Positions 1 through 6,427 of a stretch of DNA of 6,567 nt are shown here, one piece after another. This DNA comes from Candidatus Symbiobacter sp. (GTDB taxonomy: Bacteria > Pseudomonadota > Alphaproteobacteria > Elsterales > Elsteraceae): assembly GCA_030054015.1 (NCBI GenBank), contig JASGCR010000112.1:1-6567 (forward strand), read 5' to 3'. The number at the start of each line of letters is the position of its first letter. Within the stretch, counting starts at the first letter, position 1. Position numbers and translations under genes: made by a program. The notes under the pieces were generated by a model that was not told the origin of the DNA, did not search any database, and was given only the letters and a program-made list of their open reading frames with translations.

Positions 1-75
1 TTAGTCGGCGCGGCGGAGAAGGCCTGAATAATTTGCGCAATTGAGGGGTGGTAAGCCAATGTTGTTATTGCTCAT
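1..75 (-). CDS. Doubtful 24-codon ORF directly after the ATPase gene
   Basis: A minus-strand frame opens with ATG at 75-73, one base after the TAG stop of the ATPase gene (79-77), and closes with TAA at the extreme left edge (3-1). It would encode a 24-residue peptide beginning MSNNNIGLPPL and ending LLRRAD. Tight spacing behind an upstream stop is typical of translational coupling. Against it, no Shine-Dalgarno-like sequence precedes the ATG, the product has no recognisable motif, and a frame this short arises easily by chance. I do not recognise it. It could be a real small coupled peptide, the remnant of a downstream gene, or simply the 3' untranslated part of the operon. No hairpin followed by a T-run is visible here, so the transcript probably continues past the window. 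Confidence 0.2.
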   Translation of the reverse strand: MSNNNIGLPPLNCANYSGLLRRAD

Positions 76-76
76 G

Positions 77-2131
77 CTAATGCTTGGTCAAAGCCCCAAA
101 ACTGGTTTCCAATTTCGCCAAATCGGCCAGCGGGATATGGCAATTAATCACATGACCCTCCGCACTGATTTGCGAGGGGGGCAGGGTGGTGTCGCAGATC
201 GCTCCGACTTTGCGGTGGCATCGCGTGGCAAAGCGGCATCCGGCGGGTACATTAATCGGGCTGGGGATTTCACCCGACAGACGTACGCGCGGTTGCTGCG
301 CCGTGGGATCGGCGATGGGAATGGCCGATAACAACGCCTCGGTATAGGGGTGATAAGGCGGCGCAAACAAAGATTTCACCGGCCCGGATTCCATAATCCG
401 CCCCAAATACAGCACCACCACATGGTCGGCCAAATGTTTCACCAACGCCAAATCATGGCTGATGAATAAAATCGTGGTTTGCTTGGATTTTTGGATGTTC
501 AGCAACAAATTGACAATCGCCGCCTGCACCGACACATCCAAAGCCGAGACCGGTTCGTCCGCCACCAAGATTTTCGGCTCGGCGGCAAAGGCGCGGGCAA
601 TCGCTACCCGTTGTTTTTGCCCGCCCGACAGCCGACCCGGACGTTGATTTTTTAACCAAGGCGACAGCCGCACCATTTGAAAGAGTTGTTCCACCCGCGC
701 ATCCGTATCACGTTTGTTTTTGGTGATGCCGAATTTGCGCAACACCCGCGCCAGGGGATGCGACACACGGTGGGACGGATTAAGCGTCGAATCCGGATTT
801 TGGAACACCATTTGAATCGCGGCAATTTCGGCGGCACTGCGTTTGTTTAAGGCGCGATCCGCGATGTTTTTGCCCTCCAATTTTAGCAAGCCACCGGTTG
901 CGGACTCTAACCCGGTCAGCATCCGCGCAAAAGTCGATTTGCCCGACCCGGATTCGCCCACCACCGCCAGGATTTCCGCTTGTTTCGCCCCAAAATTCAA
1001 ATCTTGGTTGGCGGTAAGGTACCGCCCCGATTTGCGCCCGCCCAACAAAGAACCGCCCAAAACATAGATTTTTTCCAGGGATTCGACTTCTAACATCGCA
1101 TGGTTGCCGATTTTGCCTGGGGTCACGGCATCTTCGGACGGGGTTTCAAAAATTGTATCTTCGCGCCAGCGGCTGCATCGGACGCTATGCTCGGCACCTA
1201 ATTGTTCCTCGGTAATGGTTTTGTCGCACCAACCCGCGGCAAAACCACGGCAGCGCGGGCCAAAGCCACAACCTGTCGGCCGCAAAGCCAAAGGCGCCGG
1301 ATTGCCCGGAATCGGCATAAAACTGGTGGTGTATTTATCCCCATCCAAATGCGGCACGCATTCCATCAGACGGCGCGTATAGGGGTGGCGGGGATGGGCA
1401 AATAATTCACGCACCGGGGCTTCCTCGACTTTTTCGCCCAAATACATCACGCCAACCCGCTCGCATACCTTGGCGACCACCCCCAAATTATGGGTGATAT
1501 AGATCAAAGCGGTACCAAATTCCGACCGTAAATTATTGACCAAATCCAACACCGCCGCCTCGACCGTCACATCCAGGCCGGTGGTGGGTTCATCCAACAG
1601 CAACAAACGCGGTTTCGCCAACAAAGCCATGGCAATGACGGTGCGTTGCTTTTGCCCGCCCGATAATTGATGCGGATAACGCGCCATGATTTTTTCGGGG
1701 TCGGGTAAATGGACATGGGCGAGCATATCGGCGGCCATTTTACGGGCCTGTTTGGTCGATACTTTTTCGTTAAGTTTGGGTACCTCCATCAATTGCGCCC
1801 CCAATGTCATGGTGGGGTTTAACGCGGCATTGGGGTCTTGATAAATCATGCCAATGCCATTGCCGCGAATGCGCCGCATGGTCGATTTATTGGCGGACAC
1901 CAAATTCTCGCCCGCGAAATTAATTTCGCCCTTGCTAATATGACCCGCCGAACCCAAATGCCCCATAATGGCCATGAGCAGAGTGGTTTTGCCACAGCCG
2001 GATTCGCCGACCAAACCATAAGCCTCCCCCGCTTTGACCTGGAGACTAAAATCGGGCAGGGCCACCACGGCACCGGTTGAGGAACGATATTCGATCCTAA
2101 GGCCTGAAATATCGAGCAGATTTTCACTCAT
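77..2131 (-). CDS. Fused double ATP-binding protein of a peptide-type ABC importer (DppD-DppF fusion, GsiA/YejF-like)
   Basis: This 684-residue cytoplasmic protein supplies both ATPase subunits of the importer. The first ABC domain shows Walker A GESGCGKT (42-49), Q-loop Q98, signature LSGGQ (156-160), Walker B LLLLDE (176-181) and switch His214. The second shows GESGSGKS (392-399), Q444, LSGGQ (501-505), ILVADE (521-526) and His559. All catalytic elements are intact in both halves, so both ATP sites should be active. Each half ends in the oligopeptide-transporter C-terminal extension (HPYT at 249-252 and 594-597) carrying four cysteines: C288, C294, C302, C319 and C632, C638, C646, C664. In DppD-type ATPases this cysteine set can hold a 4Fe-4S cluster; that it does so here is inference. 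Met346, at the start of the second domain, may mark the ancestral start of the unfused partner. The chosen ATG follows AGAGGAAG with 7 bases after its AGGA core. The gene is the last large one of the operon. Confidence 0.95.
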   Translation of the reverse strand: MSENLLDISGLRIEYRSSTGAVVALPDFSLQVKAGEAYGLVGESGCGKTTLLMAIMGHLGSAGHISKGEINFAGENLVSANKSTMRRIRGNGIGMIYQDPNAALNPTMTLGAQLMEVPKLNEKVSTKQARKMAADMLAHVHLPDPEKIMARYPHQLSGGQKQRTVIAMALLAKPRLLLLDEPTTGLDVTVEAAVLDLVNNLRSEFGTALIYITHNLGVVAKVCERVGVMYLGEKVEEAPVRELFAHPRHPYTRRLMECVPHLDGDKYTTSFMPIPGNPAPLALRPTGCGFGPRCRGFAAGWCDKTITEEQLGAEHSVRCSRWREDTIFETPSEDAVTPGKIGNHAMLEVESLEKIYVLGGSLLGGRKSGRYLTANQDLNFGAKQAEILAVVGESGSGKSTFARMLTGLESATGGLLKLEGKNIADRALNKRSAAEIAAIQMVFQNPDSTLNPSHRVSHPLARVLRKFGITKNKRDTDARVEQLFQMVRLSPWLKNQRPGRLSGGQKQRVAIARAFAAEPKILVADEPVSALDVSVQAAIVNLLLNIQKSKQTTILFISHDLALVKHLADHVVVLYLGRIMESGPVKSLFAPPYHPYTEALLSAIPIADPTAQQPRVRLSGEIPSPINVPAGCRFATRCHRKVGAICDTTLPPSQISAEGHVINCHIPLADLAKLETSFGALTKH

Positions 2132-2200
2132 GGCGGCTTCCTCTCGTGTGATTATTATCTCATTCTGGGCGGGTTGACATAAATTCTGGCCAAGGGTTGG
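2132..2200 (-). promoter_or_regulatory. Intercistronic gap with strong ribosome binding site for the ATPase gene
   Basis: The 69 bases between the second permease and the ATPase gene contain GAGAGGAAG (minus strand, 2145-2137), a good Shine-Dalgarno match placed 7 bases (from the AGGA core) before ATG 2131. This fixes the ATPase start. The rest of the gap shows no strong hairpin with a T-run and no clear promoter, so the genes are probably co-transcribed and the ATPase is translated independently of the permease. Confidence 0.6.
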
Positions 2201-3079
2201 TTAGTCTTTCAACGAAAGCTCACGTATGCCATCCGCCAGCATATTGAATCCCAACACCAGGCTGGTAATCGCCAAAGATGGGATCAAAGCCATATGGGGA
2301 AAGGTGCTGATCATCGTGGTCGCATCTTTGACCATACTGCCCCAATCCGGCGTGGGCGGCGGCAGCCCAAGGCCCAAGAACCCCAACACCCCAATCGTGA
2401 TAATGGTATAACCCAACCGCAAACAGAAATCGGTAATCAGCGGCCCGCGGCAATTGGGGAGTATTTCGATGAACATAATGTAGGCCGCATTTTCGCGGCG
2501 CAAACTTGCGGCGGCCACGTAATCATGCGTCCTTTGCTCCATGGTCAAACCGCGCACGATACGCGATATGGCGGGCGAGGATGCCAAAATCACCGCGACA
2601 ATGATGTTAAAGATCGAGGCCCCCAACACCGTCACCAACAACACATACAACACCAAGATCGGAAAGGATAAAATAATGTCGGCGATACGCGACAGAATCA
2701 TATCGATTTTGCCGCCATAATATCCCGCCACCAGCCCCAAAGGCACCCCAATCAAATAAGCGCATAATGTGGCAAAAGGCGCAACCAACAACACGGTTTG
2801 CCCGCCCCATAATAACCGCGTCAAGACATCCCGGCCCTGGCGGTCGGCCCCTAATAAATGCCCGCTCCAAGAGGGGGTTGGGTCGGCGATGGCATCGATG
2901 TTCATCTCGCTATAAGTTGGCAGCGGCAAAAACGGCACAAGCACGGCCATTACAACCCAAAACATGATCAAACCAAGTCCGATCATGCCGACCGTTGATG
3001 TCGGCAAACGACGGATAATGCCCGGCGGTTTTTTGGGTTGCGGTTCGGTATTGGTCACAGCATCGATTGAACTATTCAT
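2201..3079 (-). CDS. ABC importer inner-membrane permease, DppC/OppC type
   Basis: This 292-residue integral membrane protein is the second half of the transport channel. A cytoplasmic N-terminal tail (about 1-27) precedes the first membrane helix (about 29-51). The motif HLLGADRQGRDVLTRLLWGG (74-93) is the hallmark region of DppC/OppC permeases. Further hydrophobic segments lie near 95-120, 132-168, 221-240 and 264-283. The EAA loop that docks on the ATPase is at 186-209, from DYVAAASLRR to EILPN. Compared with the family pattern (YVxAAxxxG), the conserved Gly position is Arg195, which is unusual. The segment GPLITDFCLRLGYTIITIGV (212-231) followed by GFLGLGLPPPTPDWG is typical of a proteobacterial subfamily. 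The ATG overlaps the stop of the upstream permease as ATGA (3079-3076), indicating translational coupling and equal production of the two halves; an AAGGA lies 10 bases before it. The length is normal for the family. Confidence 0.93.
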   Translation of the reverse strand: MNSSIDAVTNTEPQPKKPPGIIRRLPTSTVGMIGLGLIMFWVVMAVLVPFLPLPTYSEMNIDAIADPTPSWSGHLLGADRQGRDVLTRLLWGGQTVLLVAPFATLCAYLIGVPLGLVAGYYGGKIDMILSRIADIILSFPILVLYVLLVTVLGASIFNIIVAVILASSPAISRIVRGLTMEQRTHDYVAAASLRRENAAYIMFIEILPNCRGPLITDFCLRLGYTIITIGVLGFLGLGLPPPTPDWGSMVKDATTMISTFPHMALIPSLAITSLVLGFNMLADGIRELSLKD

Positions 3080-4152
3080 CGCAGTCTAATCCTTGGATTA
3101 AGAAGGGCATAGCCAAGATCGGAAATAAGCTGGGTAATGACCGCTACCCCCAACGCAATCAGGGTGGCCGCCTCAATCAGTTGGATATCTTTGCGCAGCG
3201 ACGCATCAAGCAACATGCGACCAAATCCGGGATAGGCAAAGACGGATTCCGTCACCACCACGCCGGAAATCAGCCAATTTATTTGCAAAATCAACACCGT
3301 AAAGGGCGCAATCATGGCATTGCGCAAGGCATGGCGCATCACCGTCGCCCGCATCGACAGGCCTTTTAAGATCGCGGTGCGAATATAGGCGGAATTCATG
3401 ACTTCGGCCATGGCGCCCCTGACCATCCGCACCATATAGGCCCCGTCATAAATCACCAAGACGGTTACCGGCAAAACCATTTGTTGCCAGATTGACCAGC
3501 CCGCCCCCTCGGTCATTGGGGCCGAGCCTGGCAATATTCCCAAACCCGCGACAAAAATCGTGACCAAAAACACCCCGGAGGCATATTCCGGGATCGAGGC
3601 GGCAACAATGCCAAAAAATGAAATCGAGCGGTCTAAGAGGCTCCCCTCGCGCATCCCCGCCAGAACGCCGAATAAAATCGATAAGGGTACAATTAAGGCA
3701 AAGGCCACCCCCGCCAATATGGCCGTATTCCCCAGGCGGTCCCAAATCATGTTATTGACCGGCGTGTTGTTGGTGATGGAAAAGCCCAAATTACCGAAAT
3801 ATTGTTTGCCGCAAAAATATTTGCCGGTACAATCTTTATCGATGTCCAATTGCAAATTGGCTGATTTGAGGACTTCCGGGTCTTGCAAAGGATCGGCGGC
3901 AATGCCGGTCAATATCCCCAGCCACAGCACGTAACGCTCCAAAGCCGGATCGCGCAGATGCAGTTTGTCACACAGCACATCGACCTGGGATTGCAAAGCA
4001 AATTGCCCCAATTTTATCCGCGCCACCTTGCATTCATTGTAATTTTTATCCAAATGCGGCGGCAAAATCTCGGCCACGGTAAAGACCAAAAAAGTCCCAA
4101 CCACCAAAGTCACAATTAGCGATAAAAGCCGTTTTATGGCGTAAATCAGCAT
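3076..4152 (-). CDS. ABC importer inner-membrane permease, DppB/OppB type, with enlarged periplasmic loop
   Basis: This 358-residue membrane protein pairs with the DppC-type permease to form the channel. The N-terminus MLIYAIKRLLSLIVTLVVGT is the classic DppB start, with the first helix at about 9-29. Further helices lie near 142-166, 176-206, 222-246, 281-303 and 327-350. The EAA loop is AYIRTAILKGLSMRATVMRH (255-274), continuing ALRNAMIAP, with the conserved Gly264 present. The C-terminal TESVFAYPGFGRML (301-314) and DLGYALLNPRIRLR are also family signatures. The loop between helices 1 and 2 (about 30-140) carries an insertion before FGNLGFS and four cysteines, C41, C61, C108 and C114, facing the periplasm and so possible disulfide partners. 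The ATG follows GGGGGGAATAA rather than a normal AGGAG. The gene sits 111 bases after the receptor gene, beyond two hairpins, and its stop overlaps the next start. Confidence 0.93.
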   Translation of the reverse strand: MLIYAIKRLLSLIVTLVVGTFLVFTVAEILPPHLDKNYNECKVARIKLGQFALQSQVDVLCDKLHLRDPALERYVLWLGILTGIAADPLQDPEVLKSANLQLDIDKDCTGKYFCGKQYFGNLGFSITNNTPVNNMIWDRLGNTAILAGVAFALIVPLSILFGVLAGMREGSLLDRSISFFGIVAASIPEYASGVFLVTIFVAGLGILPGSAPMTEGAGWSIWQQMVLPVTVLVIYDGAYMVRMVRGAMAEVMNSAYIRTAILKGLSMRATVMRHALRNAMIAPFTVLILQINWLISGVVVTESVFAYPGFGRMLLDASLRKDIQLIEAATLIALGVAVITQLISDLGYALLNPRIRLR

Positions 4153-4157
4153 TTATT

Positions 4158-4166
4158 CCCCCCGCC
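4158..4166 (-). promoter_or_regulatory. Atypical poly-G ribosome binding site of the first permease
   Basis: On the minus strand the permease ATG (4152-4150) is preceded by GGCGGGGGG (4166-4158) and then AATAA. The G6 run can pair with the C and U bases of the anti-Shine-Dalgarno but lacks the usual AGGAG form. It could also pair with the C6 run in the hairpin just upstream, which suggests possible modulation of permease translation; this is inference. Confidence 0.4.
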
Positions 4167-4188
4167 CAATGACTCATTATTATTTTAA

Positions 4189-4209
4189 GCATCCGCAATT
4201 TACGGATGC
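4189..4209 (-). terminator. Intercistronic hairpin 1 (perfect 7-bp stem), weak terminator or attenuator
   Basis: GCATCCG (4189-4195) and CGGATGC (4203-4209) form a perfect 7-bp stem around a 7-base loop. On the transcribed minus strand the stem is followed by TTAAAATAAT, which is only partly T-rich, so strong intrinsic termination is unlikely. With the neighbouring larger hairpin it probably limits read-through or protects the receptor mRNA 3' end. Confidence 0.45.
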
Positions 4210-4217
4210 CTTCCCTG

Positions 4218-4244
4218 TCTCCCCCCAAAATAATTGGGGGGAGA
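4218..4244 (-). terminator. Intercistronic hairpin 2 (11-bp GC-rich stem), likely mRNA stabiliser after the receptor gene
   Basis: TCTCCCCCCAA (4218-4228) and TTGGGGGGAGA (4234-4244) form a perfect 11-bp stem around the 5-base loop AATAA, 19 bases after the receptor stop codon. No T-run follows on either strand, so it is not a textbook intrinsic terminator. Stable hairpins just after a binding-protein gene are known in other importer operons (for example malE-malF) to block 3' exonucleases and leave the receptor mRNA more abundant than the permease mRNA. That role is inferred here from position and stability. Confidence 0.6.
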
Positions 4245-4263
4245 AGGAACGCAAAGACACGAT

Positions 4264-5952
4264 TTACGCTTTTTCGATGCCGAGCTGCCAACCGAACACA
4301 TAATACATCGGATGCAGTTGATAGCCTTTGACCCGTTTATCCATAAAGGCCAAGGCATTGACAAACACCGGTTGCACAATCGGGCCGTCTTTTTGCATGA
4401 TGGTTTCAAGCTGAGCCATCAATTTGCGGCGTTTTTCGACATCCAAAGTACCCTCGGCCTGGCCCAGGATTTTGTCGAATTCTTTGTTGCTGTAACCCGA
4501 TTCATTCCACGGCACGTTTGATTTGTAAGCCAAAGCCAATACCATGGTTCCGAGCGGACGGCTGTACCAAATGGTTGAACCAAACGGCACTTTCGTCCAC
4601 ACATCCCAATAGGTTGCGCCCGGCATCACATTGACTTTGACATTGACGCCGATTTCTTTCCATTGTTCGGCGGCGGCCAAAGCTTGATGTTCTTCCCATT
4701 GATTATCGGCGGCCACGTCGACGGTGGTCTCGAACCCATTTTTATGACCGGCTTCGGCCAATAATTTCCGGGCCTGGGCGACATCGCGTTTAAACTTCGG
4801 CAATTTGGCATATTCCGGATGGGCGGGCGAGACATGGTGATGCTCACCCACGGAACCCAAGCCGCGCAATGCCAGTTGCACCATTTTATCGGAATCAACC
4901 CCCAATTTCATCGCCAAACGCACCCGCGCATCGGTAAAGGGCTGGACATCGGTGCGCATCCGCATCACCGCGGTCATGGCCGTCGCGGCTTGATAGCTTT
5001 GCAAATGCGCAAGTTTTGACAATGCATTCCATTGCGTCGGATCGGCATGGGCCAAACCATCAATTTGTTTCGAGGTGAGCATACCAATCGGCGCATTGGG
5101 ATCATCGCCCACGTCGATTTGTTCCATCGCATCCAAGGCTACCGGGCCACCCCAATAATCTTTGCGCGATTTGAGCAAGGCGCGACGACCCAGTTCGAAT
5201 TCTTCGAGGGTAAAGGCACCGGTGCCTTTCGATCCGACTTGGAACACGCCATTTTCGTCGGGATGTTGAATCCCCATCGGATAATGGAATAAATGTTCCG
5301 GAATGGCAATCTGCGCCGCTTTGCAATTCAAAATAATCGTGAAATCGTCTTTTTTCTGAATCGCATTGGCATCCCACAAACGCAGGGTTTTCTTGGGATT
5401 GCCTTTATCGTCTTTTTCGCCTTCGTCAAATTCGGCCAGCATGTAATCTTTCATCAGGCCAACCATTGACGAGCCGACTTTGGGGTCAAGCGCGTGTTTC
5501 AGATTCCAAATCACCTGGTCGGCAGTGAGCGGCGTGCCATCATTCCATTTGGCCTTGCGGTTGATGTTCAGCGTCCAGGTCTTGAGATCGGATGACGCCT
5601 TCCAACTTTTAAGCAGATAACCGTGCGTTACGCTTTTGTGATCGGTAATGGTCAGATATTCAAGCACCTGACGCGACAAATTGGCCGGATAATCCCATGA
5701 ATAAGTATGGGGGGATTTGGCATCCATAATCCGCGTGCCGAGACGGAACGTGCCGCCTTTGGGAAGGCTTGCCGCCCGCGCCGGGGATATAAACGGTACG
5801 CCCGAAATTTTTGAGGCCAAGGCATAGGCCACCGGGGCACCCACCCCAAGCAGGCTCGCATAGCGCACAAATTCACGCCGCGAAATTTGTTTTTCAGACA
5901 ATTGCGTCGCCAGTGTCTTGACATTTACGCTCTCAATCAGATCATCGGACAT
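4264..5952 (-). CDS. Periplasmic substrate-binding protein of a peptide-family ABC importer (solute-binding family 5), Tat-exported
   Basis: This 562-residue receptor captures the substrate in the periplasm and delivers it to the permease pair. The N-terminus carries a twin-arginine signal, SRREFV (24-29), then a hydrophobic stretch (about 31-47) and a probable cleavage after ARA (58-60); no lipobox Cys is present, so it should be soluble after folded export by Tat. Family-5 landmarks are KGGTFRLGT (65-73), KWNDGTPLTADQVIWN (135-150), GTGAFTLEEF (243-252), GEHHHVSPAHPEY (369-381) and PWNESGYSNKEFD (481-493). The region that in E. coli DppA holds the Asp gripping the free amino group reads IWYSRPLGTMV (461-471) with no acidic residue, so a classical dipeptide is doubtful. 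A charged segment at 174-203 looks like a surface loop. The ATG at 5952 follows AAGGGA with 7 bases between; the ATG 5 bases upstream is out of frame. As first gene it is likely the most expressed. Confidence 0.94.
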   Translation of the reverse strand: MSDDLIESVNVKTLATQLSEKQISRREFVRYASLLGVGAPVAYALASKISGVPFISPARAASLPKGGTFRLGTRIMDAKSPHTYSWDYPANLSRQVLEYLTITDHKSVTHGYLLKSWKASSDLKTWTLNINRKAKWNDGTPLTADQVIWNLKHALDPKVGSSMVGLMKDYMLAEFDEGEKDDKGNPKKTLRLWDANAIQKKDDFTIILNCKAAQIAIPEHLFHYPMGIQHPDENGVFQVGSKGTGAFTLEEFELGRRALLKSRKDYWGGPVALDAMEQIDVGDDPNAPIGMLTSKQIDGLAHADPTQWNALSKLAHLQSYQAATAMTAVMRMRTDVQPFTDARVRLAMKLGVDSDKMVQLALRGLGSVGEHHHVSPAHPEYAKLPKFKRDVAQARKLLAEAGHKNGFETTVDVAADNQWEEHQALAAAEQWKEIGVNVKVNVMPGATYWDVWTKVPFGSTIWYSRPLGTMVLALAYKSNVPWNESGYSNKEFDKILGQAEGTLDVEKRRKLMAQLETIMQKDGPIVQPVFVNALAFMDKRVKGYQLHPMYYVFGWQLGIEKA

Positions 5953-6019
5953 TTCATTTTCCCTTTCACTGCTTTAGCACAAGAATTGAGGCATCTGGCC
6001 TCATTCGGGGTCACGGAAA

Positions 6020-6037
6020 TGGTGCGGATTTGCACCA
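6020..6037. promoter_or_regulatory. Perfect dyad TGGTGC-N6-GCACCA, candidate operator
   Basis: TGGTGC (6020-6025) and GCACCA (6032-6037) form a perfect 6-bp inverted repeat with a 6-base spacer, centred about 76 bases before the receptor ATG. Size and position fit the half-sites of a dimeric repressor or activator of the operon. The regulator is unknown and none is encoded in the window. It could instead be a leader hairpin in the mRNA. Confidence 0.35.
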
Positions 6038-6082
6038 GGTGGATTTGGTAAGTGTGGGCGGTTTAGCGGACGTTCCCTCGCA

Positions 6083-6111
6083 AAAATTTACGTTAACCTC
6101 AGAAAATTTAC
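6083..6111. repeat. Direct repeat AAAATTTAC x2, 20-bp period
   Basis: AAAATTTAC occurs at 6083-6091 and again at 6103-6111, so the two copies begin exactly 20 bases apart, close to two helical turns. The same face of the helix would be presented twice, which suits cooperative protein binding or A-tract bending near a promoter. The intervening bases contain GTTAAC. No regulator can be named. Confidence 0.3.
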
Positions 6112-6369
6112 CTAAAATTGACCATATTGTCCTCGATCGCGGTTTTTCGGTTTTTTTCTGGTTGTTTGGCCGTTTTTGGGTGGATGTGTTCGCCACAAAA
6201 CCACCCTCACAGCCCATTGCTGTAACAATGAAGCATACAAAAACAAATTGCAATACTCATTTTTGGGGTAAATTGATTTTTTTATTTTGGCGCGGGTTGA
6301 CCCCAAAGAATCGGTCATTAATTTCTCAATGGTTAAGAAGTTTTCTTGTGAATTAACAGTTTTTCGTTC

Positions 6370-6382
6370 GCTGCATTGCAGC
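6370..6382. promoter_or_regulatory. 13-bp palindrome GCTGCA-T-TGCAGC
   Basis: GCTGCA (6370-6375) and TGCAGC (6377-6382) are perfect inverted halves around one T, and another 8-bp palindrome, GTTGCAAC, follows at 6391-6398. The pair lies about 45-70 bases left of the tandem array. Such symmetry fits a protein-binding site, possibly for a gene beyond the right edge, but chance cannot be excluded. Confidence 0.25.
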
Positions 6383-6427
6383 ATTACTTTGTTGCAACTG
6401 CGAAATAAACCGCCGCACAACCTAAGA

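Larger units (their letters stand above)
5953..6427. promoter_or_regulatory. Non-coding leader and presumed promoter region of the transporter operon
   Basis: These 475 bases upstream of the receptor gene are visibly richer in A and T than the genes and contain long A and T runs. Besides the ribosome binding site GAAAGGGA (minus, 5967-5960) I see three small symmetrical or repeated elements listed separately. I could not identify a -35/-10 pair with convincing match and spacing on the minus strand, so the promoter position is unknown. Short frames on both strands here start at TTG without ribosome binding sites and have low-complexity, unfamiliar products. Confidence 0.55.

Noticed and set aside
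1094..1096. Separate second ATPase gene starting at internal Met346
   Set aside because: The reading frame is continuous across the linker and no ribosome binding site precedes this ATG, so a single fused protein is the simpler reading.
4218..4244. Textbook rho-independent terminator after the receptor gene
   Set aside because: The stem is strong but no T-run follows on the transcribed strand, so complete termination is not supported; it is reported as a likely stabilising or attenuating hairpin.
6215..6230. Inverted repeat CATTG-N6-CAATG
   Set aside because: A 5-bp arm in AT-rich DNA is expected by chance and has no supporting context.
6011..6253. Minus-strand 80-residue frame just upstream of the receptor gene
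   Set aside because: No good ribosome binding site and an unfamiliar low-complexity Lys/Thr/Pro-rich product that would end inside the operon leader.
6248..6274. Plus-strand promoter TTGCAA with TAAATT
   Set aside because: The spacing is only 15 bases, both hexamers match the consensus poorly, and no plausible gene follows on that strand inside the window.
6030..6356. Plus-strand 108-residue frame in the leader region
   Set aside because: TTG start, no ribosome binding site, and a product rich in aromatic and hydrophobic residues without recognisable domain; it overlaps the presumed promoter of the operon.
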